Shown: positions 1 to 9,207 of the stretch, in pieces
Position numbering within the stretch: the stretch's first letter is position 1
Layout of the letters: each line of letters opens with the position of its first letter
From: Schizochytrium sp. TIO01
Taxonomy: Eukaryota; Sar; Bigyra; Thraustochytrida; Thraustochytriidae
Direction: 5' to 3'
Length of the DNA stretch: 64,000 nucleotides
NCBI GenBank assembly: GCA_004764695.1
Contig: SMSO01000031.1
Coordinates: 5,193,048-5,257,047, forward strand
Program-made: the position numbers and the translations under genes
Notes under the pieces: model-generated
Told to the model about the DNA's origin: nothing
What the model saw: only the letters and a program-made list of their open reading frames with translations
Databases searched by the model: none

Positions 1-1
1 T

Positions 2-3000
2 TTACTTGTTCTTGAGGGACTCAGAACGCAAGGTACCATCCTTGAGGTGCCAGAGCTCGTTGGCCACAGCATCGACAAATCCTTGGTGATGGCTAATAAG
101 CACCACAGAGCCACGGAAGGTCTTCAATGCGTAAGTCAAGGCAGCAACGGTATCCTGATCCAAGTAGTTAGTCGGCTCATCAAGAATGATCATGTGCGGG
201 CATGTCCACATGGCGGCAGCAAGCACAAGACGAGCACGCTGACCACCAGACATCCAACGAACCTTACGCTGAGCAATATCAGCATCAATACCGAACTCAG
301 CCAAGTGCTTGATGAACTCAGGGGTAGTGGTGGGGCGAATATCAGCACCAGAAGCAGCAAACTTGAGCTCCTCATCAAAGAGGCGGACCATCTTCATGAT
401 GTACGGGCGATCCTTGGAAAGACGCTCGAGCTCCTCAAGAGAGCGAATATCACGGTTGGCTCCCTTCTCAGCACGACCGTTCTTGCGAACCTCGTAGAAG
501 AGCTTCTTGGAGCGGACAACACGGGAAATGATCTCAGCAAACTCACCAGTTCGCTCCATCATAGCCTTGTCCTCCTCGGTCAGCTTTACAGTGATCATCT
601 TGGAGGCCTCCTTATCACGACCCTCGAAGAAACGATCCTGAATGTATTGGCAAGGGGTAGACTCCAAGTGACCCTCCAAGTGGTGGAGGGAGTGCTGGCT
701 AATGTATGCAGTACGCAAGTTGTGGTGCTTCCAGAACTTGCCACTGTGGCCTTCGTTCTCGTCAAGAATGAGCTCACCGACGAGAAGCTTGAGCAAAGTA
801 CTCTTACCAGCACCGTTGGCACCAAGAATAGCCACACGACTGTTCAAGGTCAACTTCACAGTGACATCAGAGAAGATCATGCGTTCCGTACCAGGGTAAC
901 GGTATGAGACGTGATCGAGCTGAACGATGGGCTTACCACGGTGAGTGACACCCTCGAGCTTGGAGCCCTCAGGGAAGCGGATGGGCTTGATACCGGAGGT
1001 GAGGGCAGCCGCACTCTCGTCAGTGGCAGCCTTGGCCATGAGCTCAATGGCGGAGAGGCCCTTGTTGCCACCCTCTTCGCCTTCGCCGCCGCTCTCCTTC
1101 TTGTTGTCGTCCTTCTTGGGCAGAGCAGCCACAATTTCGGGGCGCTCCTGCTGGAAGCGAGAGAAGCCAAAGGGGTAGTAGGCGAGCTTCTGGTCTGCAA
1201 GGTGGATAATATCAGTGGCGACGTAGTCCACAAAGTCGTAGTCGTGGGAAACAAGGACAATGGTGGTCTTGTCGAGGCCAGCGAGGTACTTCTGGAGCCA
1301 GTCCAAGGCGGCGGCATCCAAGTGGTTGGTAGGCTCATCCAAAAGAAGGAGATCCGGCATGTAAAGCATAGAACGAGCAATAGCCAGACGCATCTTCCAA
1401 CCACCAGAGAGAGCAGACACCTGCTGGGCCAAGAGGGCATCGGTGAAACCAACCTCACGGAGCACTCTGTCCATGTTCTCGAGACTCAAATCGTAAAGCT
1501 CCTCGAACTTCTTGCCACCCTTCCGCTTCTTCGTCTTGTTGCTAGAGACCTGCTCCTTAACGTCGTGCTGCATGTAATCAAGCACATTAAGGGCTTGCTC
1601 GTCCTCAACAATCTCGTGCTCAACAAAGTACACGGTGATGTCATCAGGGAAGCCATCAATATCGCGTGCCGCCACGCGAGTAAGGAGAGTAGACTTACCA
1701 GTACCGTTGAGACCCACGACGGAGTAGCGGTGACCACGCTCCAAGAAAAGTCCAGCACGCTTGAGCAGCACGCGGGAGGCAAATGCAAGAATGATACTCG
1801 GAATAAAGACAATGTAATCCTTCTCGGCCTCGGCAAGAGCTCCCTGATCATCATGAGCCTGCTTGCCCTGAGCAACCCAGAGGGCGTCAATGATGGCAAC
1901 GGCGGAACCTTCAAGAAGGTCATCCTTGTTGGCAAGACCGTTGCTGAGGAAGGGCTCGACACCCTCAGCGACCTGGTCACGAGCCTTCTTGAGCACAAGC
2001 TTACGCGGCATGTCCTGGTCGACATCCTCCAGAAGATCGAACATAAGCATTCTGCAGGTGCTGAGCACGTACTCAAAGGCAACGTGTCCGAGAGTGGACT
2101 CGAGTCCAAGCTCACGAAGCTTAGATGCAAGAACCTCACCAGCCTGAGCATCACCAACATCAGCAGGGTCTGCACCAGAGCCGCCGACACCAACGGCAGC
2201 GACGGCAGCAGCAGCGGCAGCGGAAGCTCCGCCGTTTCCGCTGTTCTGCGAGCTGCGACGACGAGTCATGCTGAGATCCTCCTGAAGCGAGTTCTTTGCA
2301 CGGAGTGCCATCTCGCGCACGCGGGGGCGGGAGTGGTCAGTGAGTTTCTTGAGCTCAGGCATGAGCAGCGTGTAGTAAGGGCGCATATCGTGCACATCTG
2401 CAACGAGGGAGCAGACGTTTCCAGCGGTAATGGAACCCTTGAGTTTCATCTCTGCGGTACCATCGCGGAGACCACGGAGTACGACGGGGATGATGAATGC
2501 AAGACTCTGGGCATCAACGGAGTTGACAAAGGTGGTGTCCATAAGCTCATCGAGGCAAGGATCGACCTTTTGTTCAGGGTCCTTAAGAGCCTCAAGGATC
2601 CACGGCATGAGCTTGATAGTCTCAGCGTTAGTCACGAGCTCACCAAGGTTGTCGAGAGCCTCACTGGCGGCGTCGCTGACCTGTTTCTTGGTGTCACGGT
2701 TGCACTCCATGACGGCAGGAATAAGAATTGGCAACTCACGGAAGAGCTGAGACATGTGGCGCTTTCCGAGGGCTCCCACGCACTGCAGTGAGAGAGCCTT
2801 GATGCGCCATGATCCGCTCTCAAGACCGTCCATAAAAACCGGCACACTGAGACGCACTCCGCGCGGTCCCATCTTGTCTACAACCTGCAAGATCGTCTTC
2901 TTTGTCGCAGATCTGCTGCTCGAAGCGGTGTTATCGTACACATTGAACAGAGCCTTTTGCAGAAAATCAACGGGCATAAGGTACGGCATGATTCCGGTAC

Positions 3001-3991
3001 CCCACTCCTTTGTCAGCACAAACACAATACGCATGCAGGAAAGGATGGCAGCGGTATTTTTGGGGTCCTCCACAAGGGGAGCGAGCTTTCCATCAACCAG
3101 GGGCTCACCAGCAGAGTTTGCACCACAACCTCCAGCAATTCCGGCGACACCGTAAGCAAGACCGTTGCGCTGGGTATCGGCATCCTCGGGGAGGCCAAGG
3201 ATCTCGTCAACAAGGCTGCAAAGAACGGGCCAGCAACCAGACTCAAAGTCCTTGCCCTCAGCCCAGCGAGCCTTGGCGGCGCGCTTGAGAACGTCGTTGC
3301 CACCAGCCTTGGCGAGCTTCTCGAAGTTAGAGTGCACGAGGTCAAGACCAAGCTTGAGGACAGCCTCGTCGGAGGCCTTGGACTCATCTGAGTCAAGAGC
3401 GAGGCCATAAAGGGCGGCAACGCTGACGGCGCGCTGCTCTTCGGAGGAGCTGAGCTTCTTTGCGGAGGACTGATCGCGAAGGAACTTGGAGAGCGAGGCA
3501 GTGAGTTTGTCGAGGTCGCCCTGGCTAGTGGCAGTCTCAATAAGTCCCTTGCCGACAGCACCGGAGAGGGTCTTCTGAATGGACTTGGACTCGGAAGAGA
3601 GCGCTTGAACAGCGATGGAGGACTCGTAGCGAGCGGAAGCCGCACCAAAGGAGAGGAGGTCCTTGAGAAGTTCCTCGCTGCTGGTTGACACGAGCTTACT
3701 CAAAAGCTCTTCATCGCGTGCCTCAGCCTTGCGCTTCTCCTCCTCGGAAGCCTTGTCGTTTTTCTTAGACTTGCCAGAGACGACGGTAAGACCTCCGGCG
3801 GCAGCGGCCTTGGGAGCGCTCTTCTTGCACACGTGGTCAGTAGGGTACTGGTGCTGCTGGCACACGACAATGCCGCAGGTGCCACACTTGGCGATGTTGT
3901 CGCCCTGAAGACGGTTCTTACAGTTGTCTACGGGGCAACGGGGGGCGGCCTTGGTGGCATCCTTCGTGCCGGCGGCTTTCTTCTTACCCAT
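2..3991 (-). CDS. Translation elongation factor 3 (eEF3), ABC-F ATPase with N-terminal AN1-like zinc finger
   Basis: A complete 1329-residue ORF from ATG (3991) to TAA (2-4). The order is that of eEF3: a HEAT-repeat region (roughly residues 95-590), an Ala/Gly-rich linker (about 588-625), a helical segment, then two ABC cassettes. Cassette 1 has Walker A GLNGTGKST (Lys766), signature LSGGW (about 860) and Walker B LLLLDEPTNHLD. Cassette 2 has Walker A GANGAGKST (Lys1063), signature MSGGQ (about 1249) and Walker B MIILDEPTNYLD. The chromodomain-like insertion typical of eEF3 lies between Walker A and the signature of cassette 2. Known eEF3 binds the ribosome and uses ATP to help release E-site tRNA. 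Odd points: residues 19-55 form a Cys/His cluster matching an AN1 zinc finger, which yeast eEF3 (1044 residues) lacks, and the protein ends soon after cassette 2, without the lysine-rich yeast tail. No introns seen. Family certain; role of the finger unknown. Confidence 0.97.
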   Translation of the reverse strand: MGKKKAAGTKDATKAAPRCPVDNCKNRLQGDNIAKCGTCGIVVCQQHQYPTDHVCKKSAPKAAAAGGLTVVSGKSKKNDKASEEEKRKAEARDEELLSKLVSTSSEELLKDLLSFGAASARYESSIAVQALSSESKSIQKTLSGAVGKGLIETATSQGDLDKLTASLSKFLRDQSSAKKLSSSEEQRAVSVAALYGLALDSDESKASDEAVLKLGLDLVHSNFEKLAKAGGNDVLKRAAKARWAEGKDFESGCWPVLCSLVDEILGLPEDADTQRNGLAYGVAGIAGGCGANSAGEPLVDGKLAPLVEDPKNTAAILSCMRIVFVLTKEWGTGIMPYLMPVDFLQKALFNVYDNTASSSRSATKKTILQVVDKMGPRGVRLSVPVFMDGLESGSWRIKALSLQCVGALGKRHMSQLFRELPILIPAVMECNRDTKKQVSDAASEALDNLGELVTNAETIKLMPWILEALKDPEQKVDPCLDELMDTTFVNSVDAQSLAFIIPVVLRGLRDGTAEMKLKGSITAGNVCSLVADVHDMRPYYTLLMPELKKLTDHSRPRVREMALRAKNSLQEDLSMTRRRSSQNSGNGGASAAAAAAVAAVGVGGSGADPADVGDAQAGEVLASKLRELGLESTLGHVAFEYVLSTCRMLMFDLLEDVDQDMPRKLVLKKARDQVAEGVEPFLSNGLANKDDLLEGSAVAIIDALWVAQGKQAHDDQGALAEAEKDYIVFIPSIILAFASRVLLKRAGLFLERGHRYSVVGLNGTGKSTLLTRVAARDIDGFPDDITVYFVEHEIVEDEQALNVLDYMQHDVKEQVSSNKTKKRKGGKKFEELYDLSLENMDRVLREVGFTDALLAQQVSALSGGWKMRLAIARSMLYMPDLLLLDEPTNHLDAAALDWLQKYLAGLDKTTIVLVSHDYDFVDYVATDIIHLADQKLAYYPFGFSRFQQERPEIVAALPKKDDNKKESGGEGEEGGNKGLSAIELMAKAATDESAAALTSGIKPIRFPEGSKLEGVTHRGKPIVQLDHVSYRYPGTERMIFSDVTVKLTLNSRVAILGANGAGKSTLLKLLVGELILDENEGHSGKFWKHHNLRTAYISQHSLHHLEGHLESTPCQYIQDRFFEGRDKEASKMITVKLTEEDKAMMERTGEFAEIISRVVRSKKLFYEVRKNGRAEKGANRDIRSLEELERLSKDRPYIMKMVRLFDEELKFAASGADIRPTTTPEFIKHLAEFGIDADIAQRKVRWMSGGQRARLVLAAAMWTCPHMIILDEPTNYLDQDTVAALTYALKTFRGSVVLISHHQGFVDAVANELWHLKDGTLRSESLKNK

Positions 3992-4764
3992 GGTTTCTAG
4001 TTGGATTCGAGAAAAAGAAAAGGTTTAGGTTGGTTTTTCCTTTGATGGACTTTAGATCAGCGGTCGATTGATCGCTGCTCTTGACGTCTGTGGTAGAGAA
4101 CTACAAGAGTTCAAATTGTCGTCGTTTGTAGGTTTGTTTGTTTGTTGTGTTATTTCAAGAGTCCACGCCAAACCACCTCTTCAGATGGAAATGGATCGAG
4201 ACGGATGAGAACTCAGCGACGGAAGCCGACGCCTTCTAGTTGCAGAGAAAGTCAAGCGGAACCCGGACCTAGCTGAGCGGACCGAGCGTATCCGCAACAG
4301 ATCTCCTCGCAGCTGCGCTGAGATCGCGCAGGAGGTGGAGTCCAATTCGGTTCTGCTCTCCCTCACCGCCTCAACGACGAGTCATCGCAAAGTGGTCTAA
4401 CGCGCCTCCCGACCAATTGAACCATTTAATCACTGGCGCATCCGCTAACCATGATTAATCAAGGCCAACCATCTCGCCGCTGTCTTTTATTCCCCCCTAA
4501 CTACGCACAAGCAGGCGTATTTTATTCCTCAAGCGCCATTTTGGACGCCGCCCCGCACTGCATTACCGCATGACGAACTTGAGTTGGTTCACGCCAGTTC
4601 GCTCTCCTTGTGAATCGCTGACCACCTGAGCGATCGCAGAGCCTAGAGCAGGGACTCTCGTGCAGGTCTCACCTCCCTCACGGAGAGCTCAGCTAGCTAG
4701 CGAGCGAGCTAGCTGCCTGCCTGTGACATGTATGGCACGGGTGAAACCGCTTCTTGGCTACCTT
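3992..4764. other. 5' flank of the eEF3 gene, no gene seen
   Basis: This stretch holds the presumed promoter and 5' UTR of the minus-strand eEF3 gene. I see no convincing ORF, tRNA or rRNA. It contains one copy of a CATGATTAA-AAGGCC motif (4446-4466) that recurs upstream of the gene at 7604, and a short GCTAGCTAGC tract near 4693. Confidence 0.5.
4446..4466 (+). promoter_or_regulatory. Shared upstream motif, copy 1
   Basis: The core CATGATTAATCAAGGCC lies about 455 bp upstream of the eEF3 start. It matches 18 of 21 positions with 7387-7407, upstream of the gene at 7604. A regulatory role is inference only. Confidence 0.25.
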
Positions 4765-5114
4765 TTGTTCATCATCATATTTGAGGTGGTAAAACTTTAC
4801 TTTCTTCTTTCTTTCAGTCTTTTCTTTCTCATCCTTCGATGATGTTTTCATTTATTTATTCATTTATTTAGTTATCTATTCGCTTGCAAACTGTTGGCTC
4901 AAGTTTGTTGGCTCAAGCTTGTTTGCCCAAGCTTGTTGGCTCAAGTTTATTTGCTCAAGGTTGTTTGTCCAAGGTTATTTGCTCAAGGTTGTTTGTCCAA
5001 GGTTTTGCTTGTTGGCTCAAGTTTGTTTGTTGGCTCAAGTTTGTTTAGCTTGACTGAAAGAAAGAAAGAAAGAAAGAAAGTAAAGTTTTACCTCCTCGAA
5101 AATGATGATGAACG
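4765..5114. repeat. Fold-back element with ~50-bp imperfect terminal inverted repeats
   Basis: The left arm (4765-4819) and the reverse complement of the right arm (5052-5114) share GTTCATCATCAT, a GAGG-GG block, TAAAACTTTACTTTCTT and TTTCAGTC, with a few substitutions and a different number of CTTT units. Similarity fades within a few bases on both outer sides and stops at once on the inner sides, as in a short MITE-like or fold-back element of about 350 bp. No coding capacity was found, and no clear target-site duplication could be read. Confidence 0.6.
4888..5050. repeat. Degenerate tandem repeat inside the fold-back element
   Basis: About ten diverged copies of a 14-18-bp unit close to TTGGCTCAAGTTTGTT (variants TTTGCCCAAGC, TTTGTCCAAGG) fill the space between the inverted arms. 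The CAAG core recurs throughout. Confidence 0.6.
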
Positions 5115-7386
5115 AAAGCCGCCACCAGCACTGCTAAATTGCACCCAAACAAACCGTGCTTCTTTTGCCAACCAAAGCAAGCAAACTACCCCAAATGGGT
5201 GTGTCAAAGCATCTCCGCCCCACCTGCTGCGTCGGTGACGTGGCAAACGGCCCCAATCCATCCATCGCCAACGGGACTCCGCCCAAGAAAGCAAAGCAAA
5301 GCAATCACTCACTCACTCAATCGCTAACTCAACTCACACAAAGGCGAAGGCGGAGACTCTCTCTCTCTCAGTGTGAACTGCTCTTCTCTAACCCCCCACC
5401 GAAGGTCTCGGGTGCCTAGGCGGCCAGTAAGGAGAGGGGTAGGCGCCGAAAGTAGGCGGAGCCCAAGGAGGCCTTCCTTAGGGATCGTCACTGTCGATCC
5501 ATAGAACTATCCCATCCTTAAGTTCGTTCGCTCTCACAACAGACTTTCGAGCTCATCAAAATAGGCATTTATGAATGCAGGAATGTATGAGTGAATGAAT
5601 GATTGTGTGTATGAATGTATGTAATTGCGTGTATGAATCTATGAATGAATGAATCTATGGATGAATGAATGAATCTATGAATGAATGAATGAATGAATGA
5701 ATGAATGAATGAATGAATGAATGAATGAATGAATGAATGAATGAATGAATGAATGAATGAATGAATGAATGAATGAATCTGTGAATGTATGGTGGCAAGA
5801 CTGGAGAGACAGCGACTGAAGAGGAGAGAGCTTGGCTTGTGAAGCTGGGGAATCGAGGGATCTGCAGACGAAGCGACGAAGTGCGAAGCGAATGAGTGAT
5901 GGATGAATGAACCATCGAATGATTTGTGGACACATGAATGATGTCAGGCTGATGCAATGCGTGTGCGAATGAATGCGTTAAGGTGTGGAGGAGCGAGCTT
6001 CGCGACGGAGAGCCCTCGTGGAAGCACGAGGAGCTGAAGCATCGAGCAACGCCGCTGAGTATGAATGAATGAATGAATGAATGAATGAATGAAATTAGGT
6101 CTCAAGCACGAGACCCGCGAGTCGGAGCGGGAGCGCAGGGAACGAAGCCGGCTGCCAGTGATTTGTTGGATGACTGACTCACTGTGGCAAAAATGACACA
6201 ACCGATAGAGCAAGAATCGAACAGCGCATGGCGAGAACTTGAAGAGATGCCGGCAACGGCAGCGCAAGCAAAAGGCCACAAGCAAAAAAGGCAGCAGCAG
6301 CTGAGGCTTTACGAAGTCGTTGGAACAACAAGCACTAACAGCCGGCGAATCTTTCGCGGTCCATCAGCAGATGCCACGAGCTTGGAAAGGAAGAACTGGA
6401 ATGAATTGATGTGAAAGGAAGAGATGCGAACCTATCGTTGGAGAACTCTTAGAAGAGGCTGCGTGGCATTGAGATGGATGAATGAATGATTGAATGCATG
6501 CATGCACCCTTTTGTGCGGCGCACCGTTCATTGTGGCGATGATGGCGATAGCGCCGCCAGTCTGTACACGCCGGGGCGGAGACTGGAGGCAGCTCGGCTC
6601 TGCAACGCGAGACCTTGAAGAGGAGCTTGACAACTCGAGCAACTTGAAACTGGCAGGCTGCCAAGTGAGTTAGTTGCCAACCACAGAAGAAGGGGCAGTT
6701 CGACGATGACGCCGCTGAGCTGTAATCTACCCAAAGAGACTGTGCACCACCGTAGTACAGCGTAATACGCCATGATACTTGGTGCCAGAGGCAGCAGAGA
6801 CAGCAGTAGAGCAGTGTAGTAGAAGGTGTCTGTCTTCTAAAGCATGGCTGACGGAGTGGACATCCCTGACGAAGCTACCTGCCTCCACTATGGAATGGTC
6901 GGTTCTGTAAAACCTTGCAGTCGAGCTATATGATTTGGACCAAGCGTCGCACCTTATCAGCTGCCAGCCAGCATGGAGCAGGTAGTAGTGCCAGCACGCC
7001 AAACCCGCGTGAAGAAATGGGAAGCGCCCATCCACCCATACGGAAACCTCCTAACTCGCAACCCCGATTCCATTGCATGGATGACACAGTGTAAATGTTA
7101 CCAGATTTTGGACCAATCCACCGGATGCTGCTGATCGTTACGCTCAGGACCGTGCCAGGAAATTCTTCCTTAATCAGGTCTCGAAACCCCTCTTGCAGAA
7201 CCTGCAAGCAGCCAGTTCCATGGGGCTCTGCAAAAATGGCTGCGCCCAATTCCAATTCCTTAAGTCATTCATTCACTCCTTATTTTACAAATCATTCAAT
7301 CACTCACTCACTCTCACTCATCTCACTCACTCAAAGGGGTGGGTACTACTTGGTAGTACCTATTGGTAGGGTACTCAGTGCGCGGT
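5115..7386. other. Intergenic region, simple repeats, no supported gene
   Basis: About 2.3 kb between the fold-back element and the upstream region of the gene at 7604. It holds GAAT microsatellites and short ORFs that mostly arise from them. A minus-strand ORF of 109 codons at 6926-7255 has unbiased composition but no motif I recognise and no supporting splice structure, so I do not call it a gene. Confidence 0.5.
5571..5790. repeat. (GAAT)n microsatellite
   Basis: Interrupted GAAT/GTAT units from about 5571 become a nearly pure run of about 25 GAAT copies at 5679-5778. A shorter tract of the same unit lies at about 6061-6092 and another at about 36633-36652. Spurious HSFI-repeat ORFs on the minus strand come from this run. 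Confidence 0.95.
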
Positions 7387-7432
7387 TAGCCATGATTAAG
7401 TAAGGCCTCAGTAATCATGAATAATCAGGGCC
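7387..7432 (+). promoter_or_regulatory. Shared upstream motif, tandem copies 2 and 3
   Basis: CATGATTAAGTAAGGCC (7391-7407) is followed by CATGAATAATCAGGGCC (7416-7432), about 170-215 bp before the ATG at 7604. Both resemble the copy upstream of eEF3. A role in transcription is inferred only from position and recurrence. Confidence 0.3.
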
Positions 7433-7603
7433 ACTGCCGGAGCCACTCCTCAGTACATCAAGTCAACTCTCGGCCAAGAAGCCCGGGTTGGAGACGACCG
7501 GAGCAGGCGCAAAGTCCAAGCACAGGCCTGACGCAGAGCACGCTGAGACAGAGTCAAGCGCGAGAAGACTTTTGGGCAAAGTGTTACCTGCAGAACTTTG
7601 AAA

Positions 7604-8325
7604 ATGTCAGGACGACTGGTTCGGGAGCATCTGCAGCGCCAGCAGGAGGCATTGCAGGCAGAACTCGAGCGCGAGAAGCGCCAAGAGCAAGCGAGGCGTG
7701 CAAATGAAAACTCGCTCAAGCGTAAACGCCGCCGCCCTGTGCAGAGTGAGGAGACTCGCAAACTTGCGGAGGAATTCTCCAAAGATCAGTCCTCCAAGAA
7801 GTTGAAGAGCAACAAGGCGCAAACTAAAGACCTGAACTTGTCAAAAAAACAGCGCCGCCAACTCGCGCAAAGCACCTTCGCGCAGGAATATGGTAAGTGA
7901 ATACATGTGCCTAGGATTAAATTGGTGCGGCGCACATATGCACTGCGCATCACAACTTCGAAAATGTCCTAAATTTCTCAAAGGAATTACGTCTATGTTG
8001 TAATTTAGAGAAACGCCAGGGTTTACGATTCTTACACATCTTAACATGCATGACTAACTCGATGATATGTATTGATGAATCACTGTGACTTTTTAATTCT
8101 GCAGAATCTTTTGTCAACGAGGAGTCCCGCAACTATGAGCACGCCAATGAGCGTATTCTGAAAACTGGCCGTAAGGTCTCTACGAAAACAAACAAGCAGG
8201 CATCCAAGCTTCTGTCCCGCCTTGCAAAAAGTGAGACTCCCTCGCACCACAGCCTCACGGCAAAGCAGCGTAGAGTGCGTAAACCCTACACGCTGTACGG
8301 TGACGGTGCGCGCGAAGAGCTGTAA
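7604..8325 (+). CDS. Lysine/arginine-rich hypothetical protein, two exons
   Basis: Exon 1 is 7604-7892 and exon 2 is 8105-8325. The intron (7893-8104) starts GTAAGT and ends TTCTGCAG. Joining them gives 169 residues ending at TAA. The first half is a charged, probably helical segment rich in Glu, Gln, Arg and Lys with a KRKRRR cluster near residue 40 that looks like a nuclear or nucleolar localisation signal. The second half stays basic and ends RKPYTLYGDGAREEL. The ATG at 7604 is the first one in frame. I do not recognise the family. The composition resembles small ribosome-biogenesis factors, but that is inference. The splice sites and the open frame across the junction support a real gene. 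Confidence 0.75.
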
Positions 8326-9207
8326 ATCTTCAGAGCTTTCTCTTTGTTCCTATTGTTCTAATCCCCGCTATCTTTTTTTCTTTCATTATGTTTCTCTGTG
8401 AATGCATCACTATAAAATCTTTGGACGGACGTATCTTGAATCCTCCGGGCAAGTAAGTACCCATCCCACTGATATCTCCTATTCTGTGCTTCATCCTTTT
8501 GAAAATTTTCGAAAATAGAATTTATATTTTTTAATGAAGCGTTGTGAGACTCATTTTGCTTTGACATTTGGCATTGGCAAAGGTGCCGATTTCTTGTTTG
8601 ATCGCACACAAGAGTCTCTAGAGAACATATGCGAAAGTTCGATTGTAGTGCATTCCTGTACTCTCGCCAGGCTACGAAAGCTAGTTTCTAAACAAATTGG
8701 TTTTCTTCCCTTTTTTGTTTTTGGTAATAAAAGAAAAATCCGAAATGTAAGACTGATTAGACCTAGTTTAACAAAATTACATCTTCTTCTTACTGATCTC
8801 GCCTTGTGACATACCAGTGACAAGCTATTGTAACAGTTAGTACCCTCGTTTAGGTCAGATTGGGGTCTTATCAGCATAGTAACTGTCCTATCCAAGTTCT
8901 GTGTAGGACTAATACGTAGCAGTAGTGCCTAAGGTTGCACTTACACGGTACACACCTTTTCCTCTTTTTTTACAAAATAGAGATTCTCACTCACTTTGTC
9001 TCAAGAATACGATCGTAACACAACACAGATTGAAAAATTGCTGCGGTGAGAACACAACCGCGGGAAGCCGTTCCTAGGACGCTAGACGTTGTTACAGCAG
9101 AACATCTGTAGCTCGCCAACTAGCGAGGCAGGAAGGCAGTAAGATAGTCAACAGATATCAAACGGGCAGGATACAACCTTGAGCTTCTTTACATTTACGC
9201 TGTGACG
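8326..9207. other. Intergenic, no gene seen
   Basis: AT-rich spacer between two plus-strand genes. It holds the 3' UTR of the first and the promoter/5' UTR of the CFAP36-like gene. Short ORFs on both strands show no recognisable motif. Confidence 0.5.

Noticed and set aside
911-2791. 626-codon plus-strand ORF opposite eEF3
   Set aside because: It is the antisense shadow of a strongly coding, biased gene and has no recognisable domain.
5655-5957. HSFI-repeat ORFs on the minus strand
   Set aside because: Translation of the GAAT microsatellite.
6926-7255. 109-codon minus-strand ORF with LQEGFRDLIKEEFPG
   Set aside because: Locally protein-like, but no family, start context or neighbouring exon could be established.
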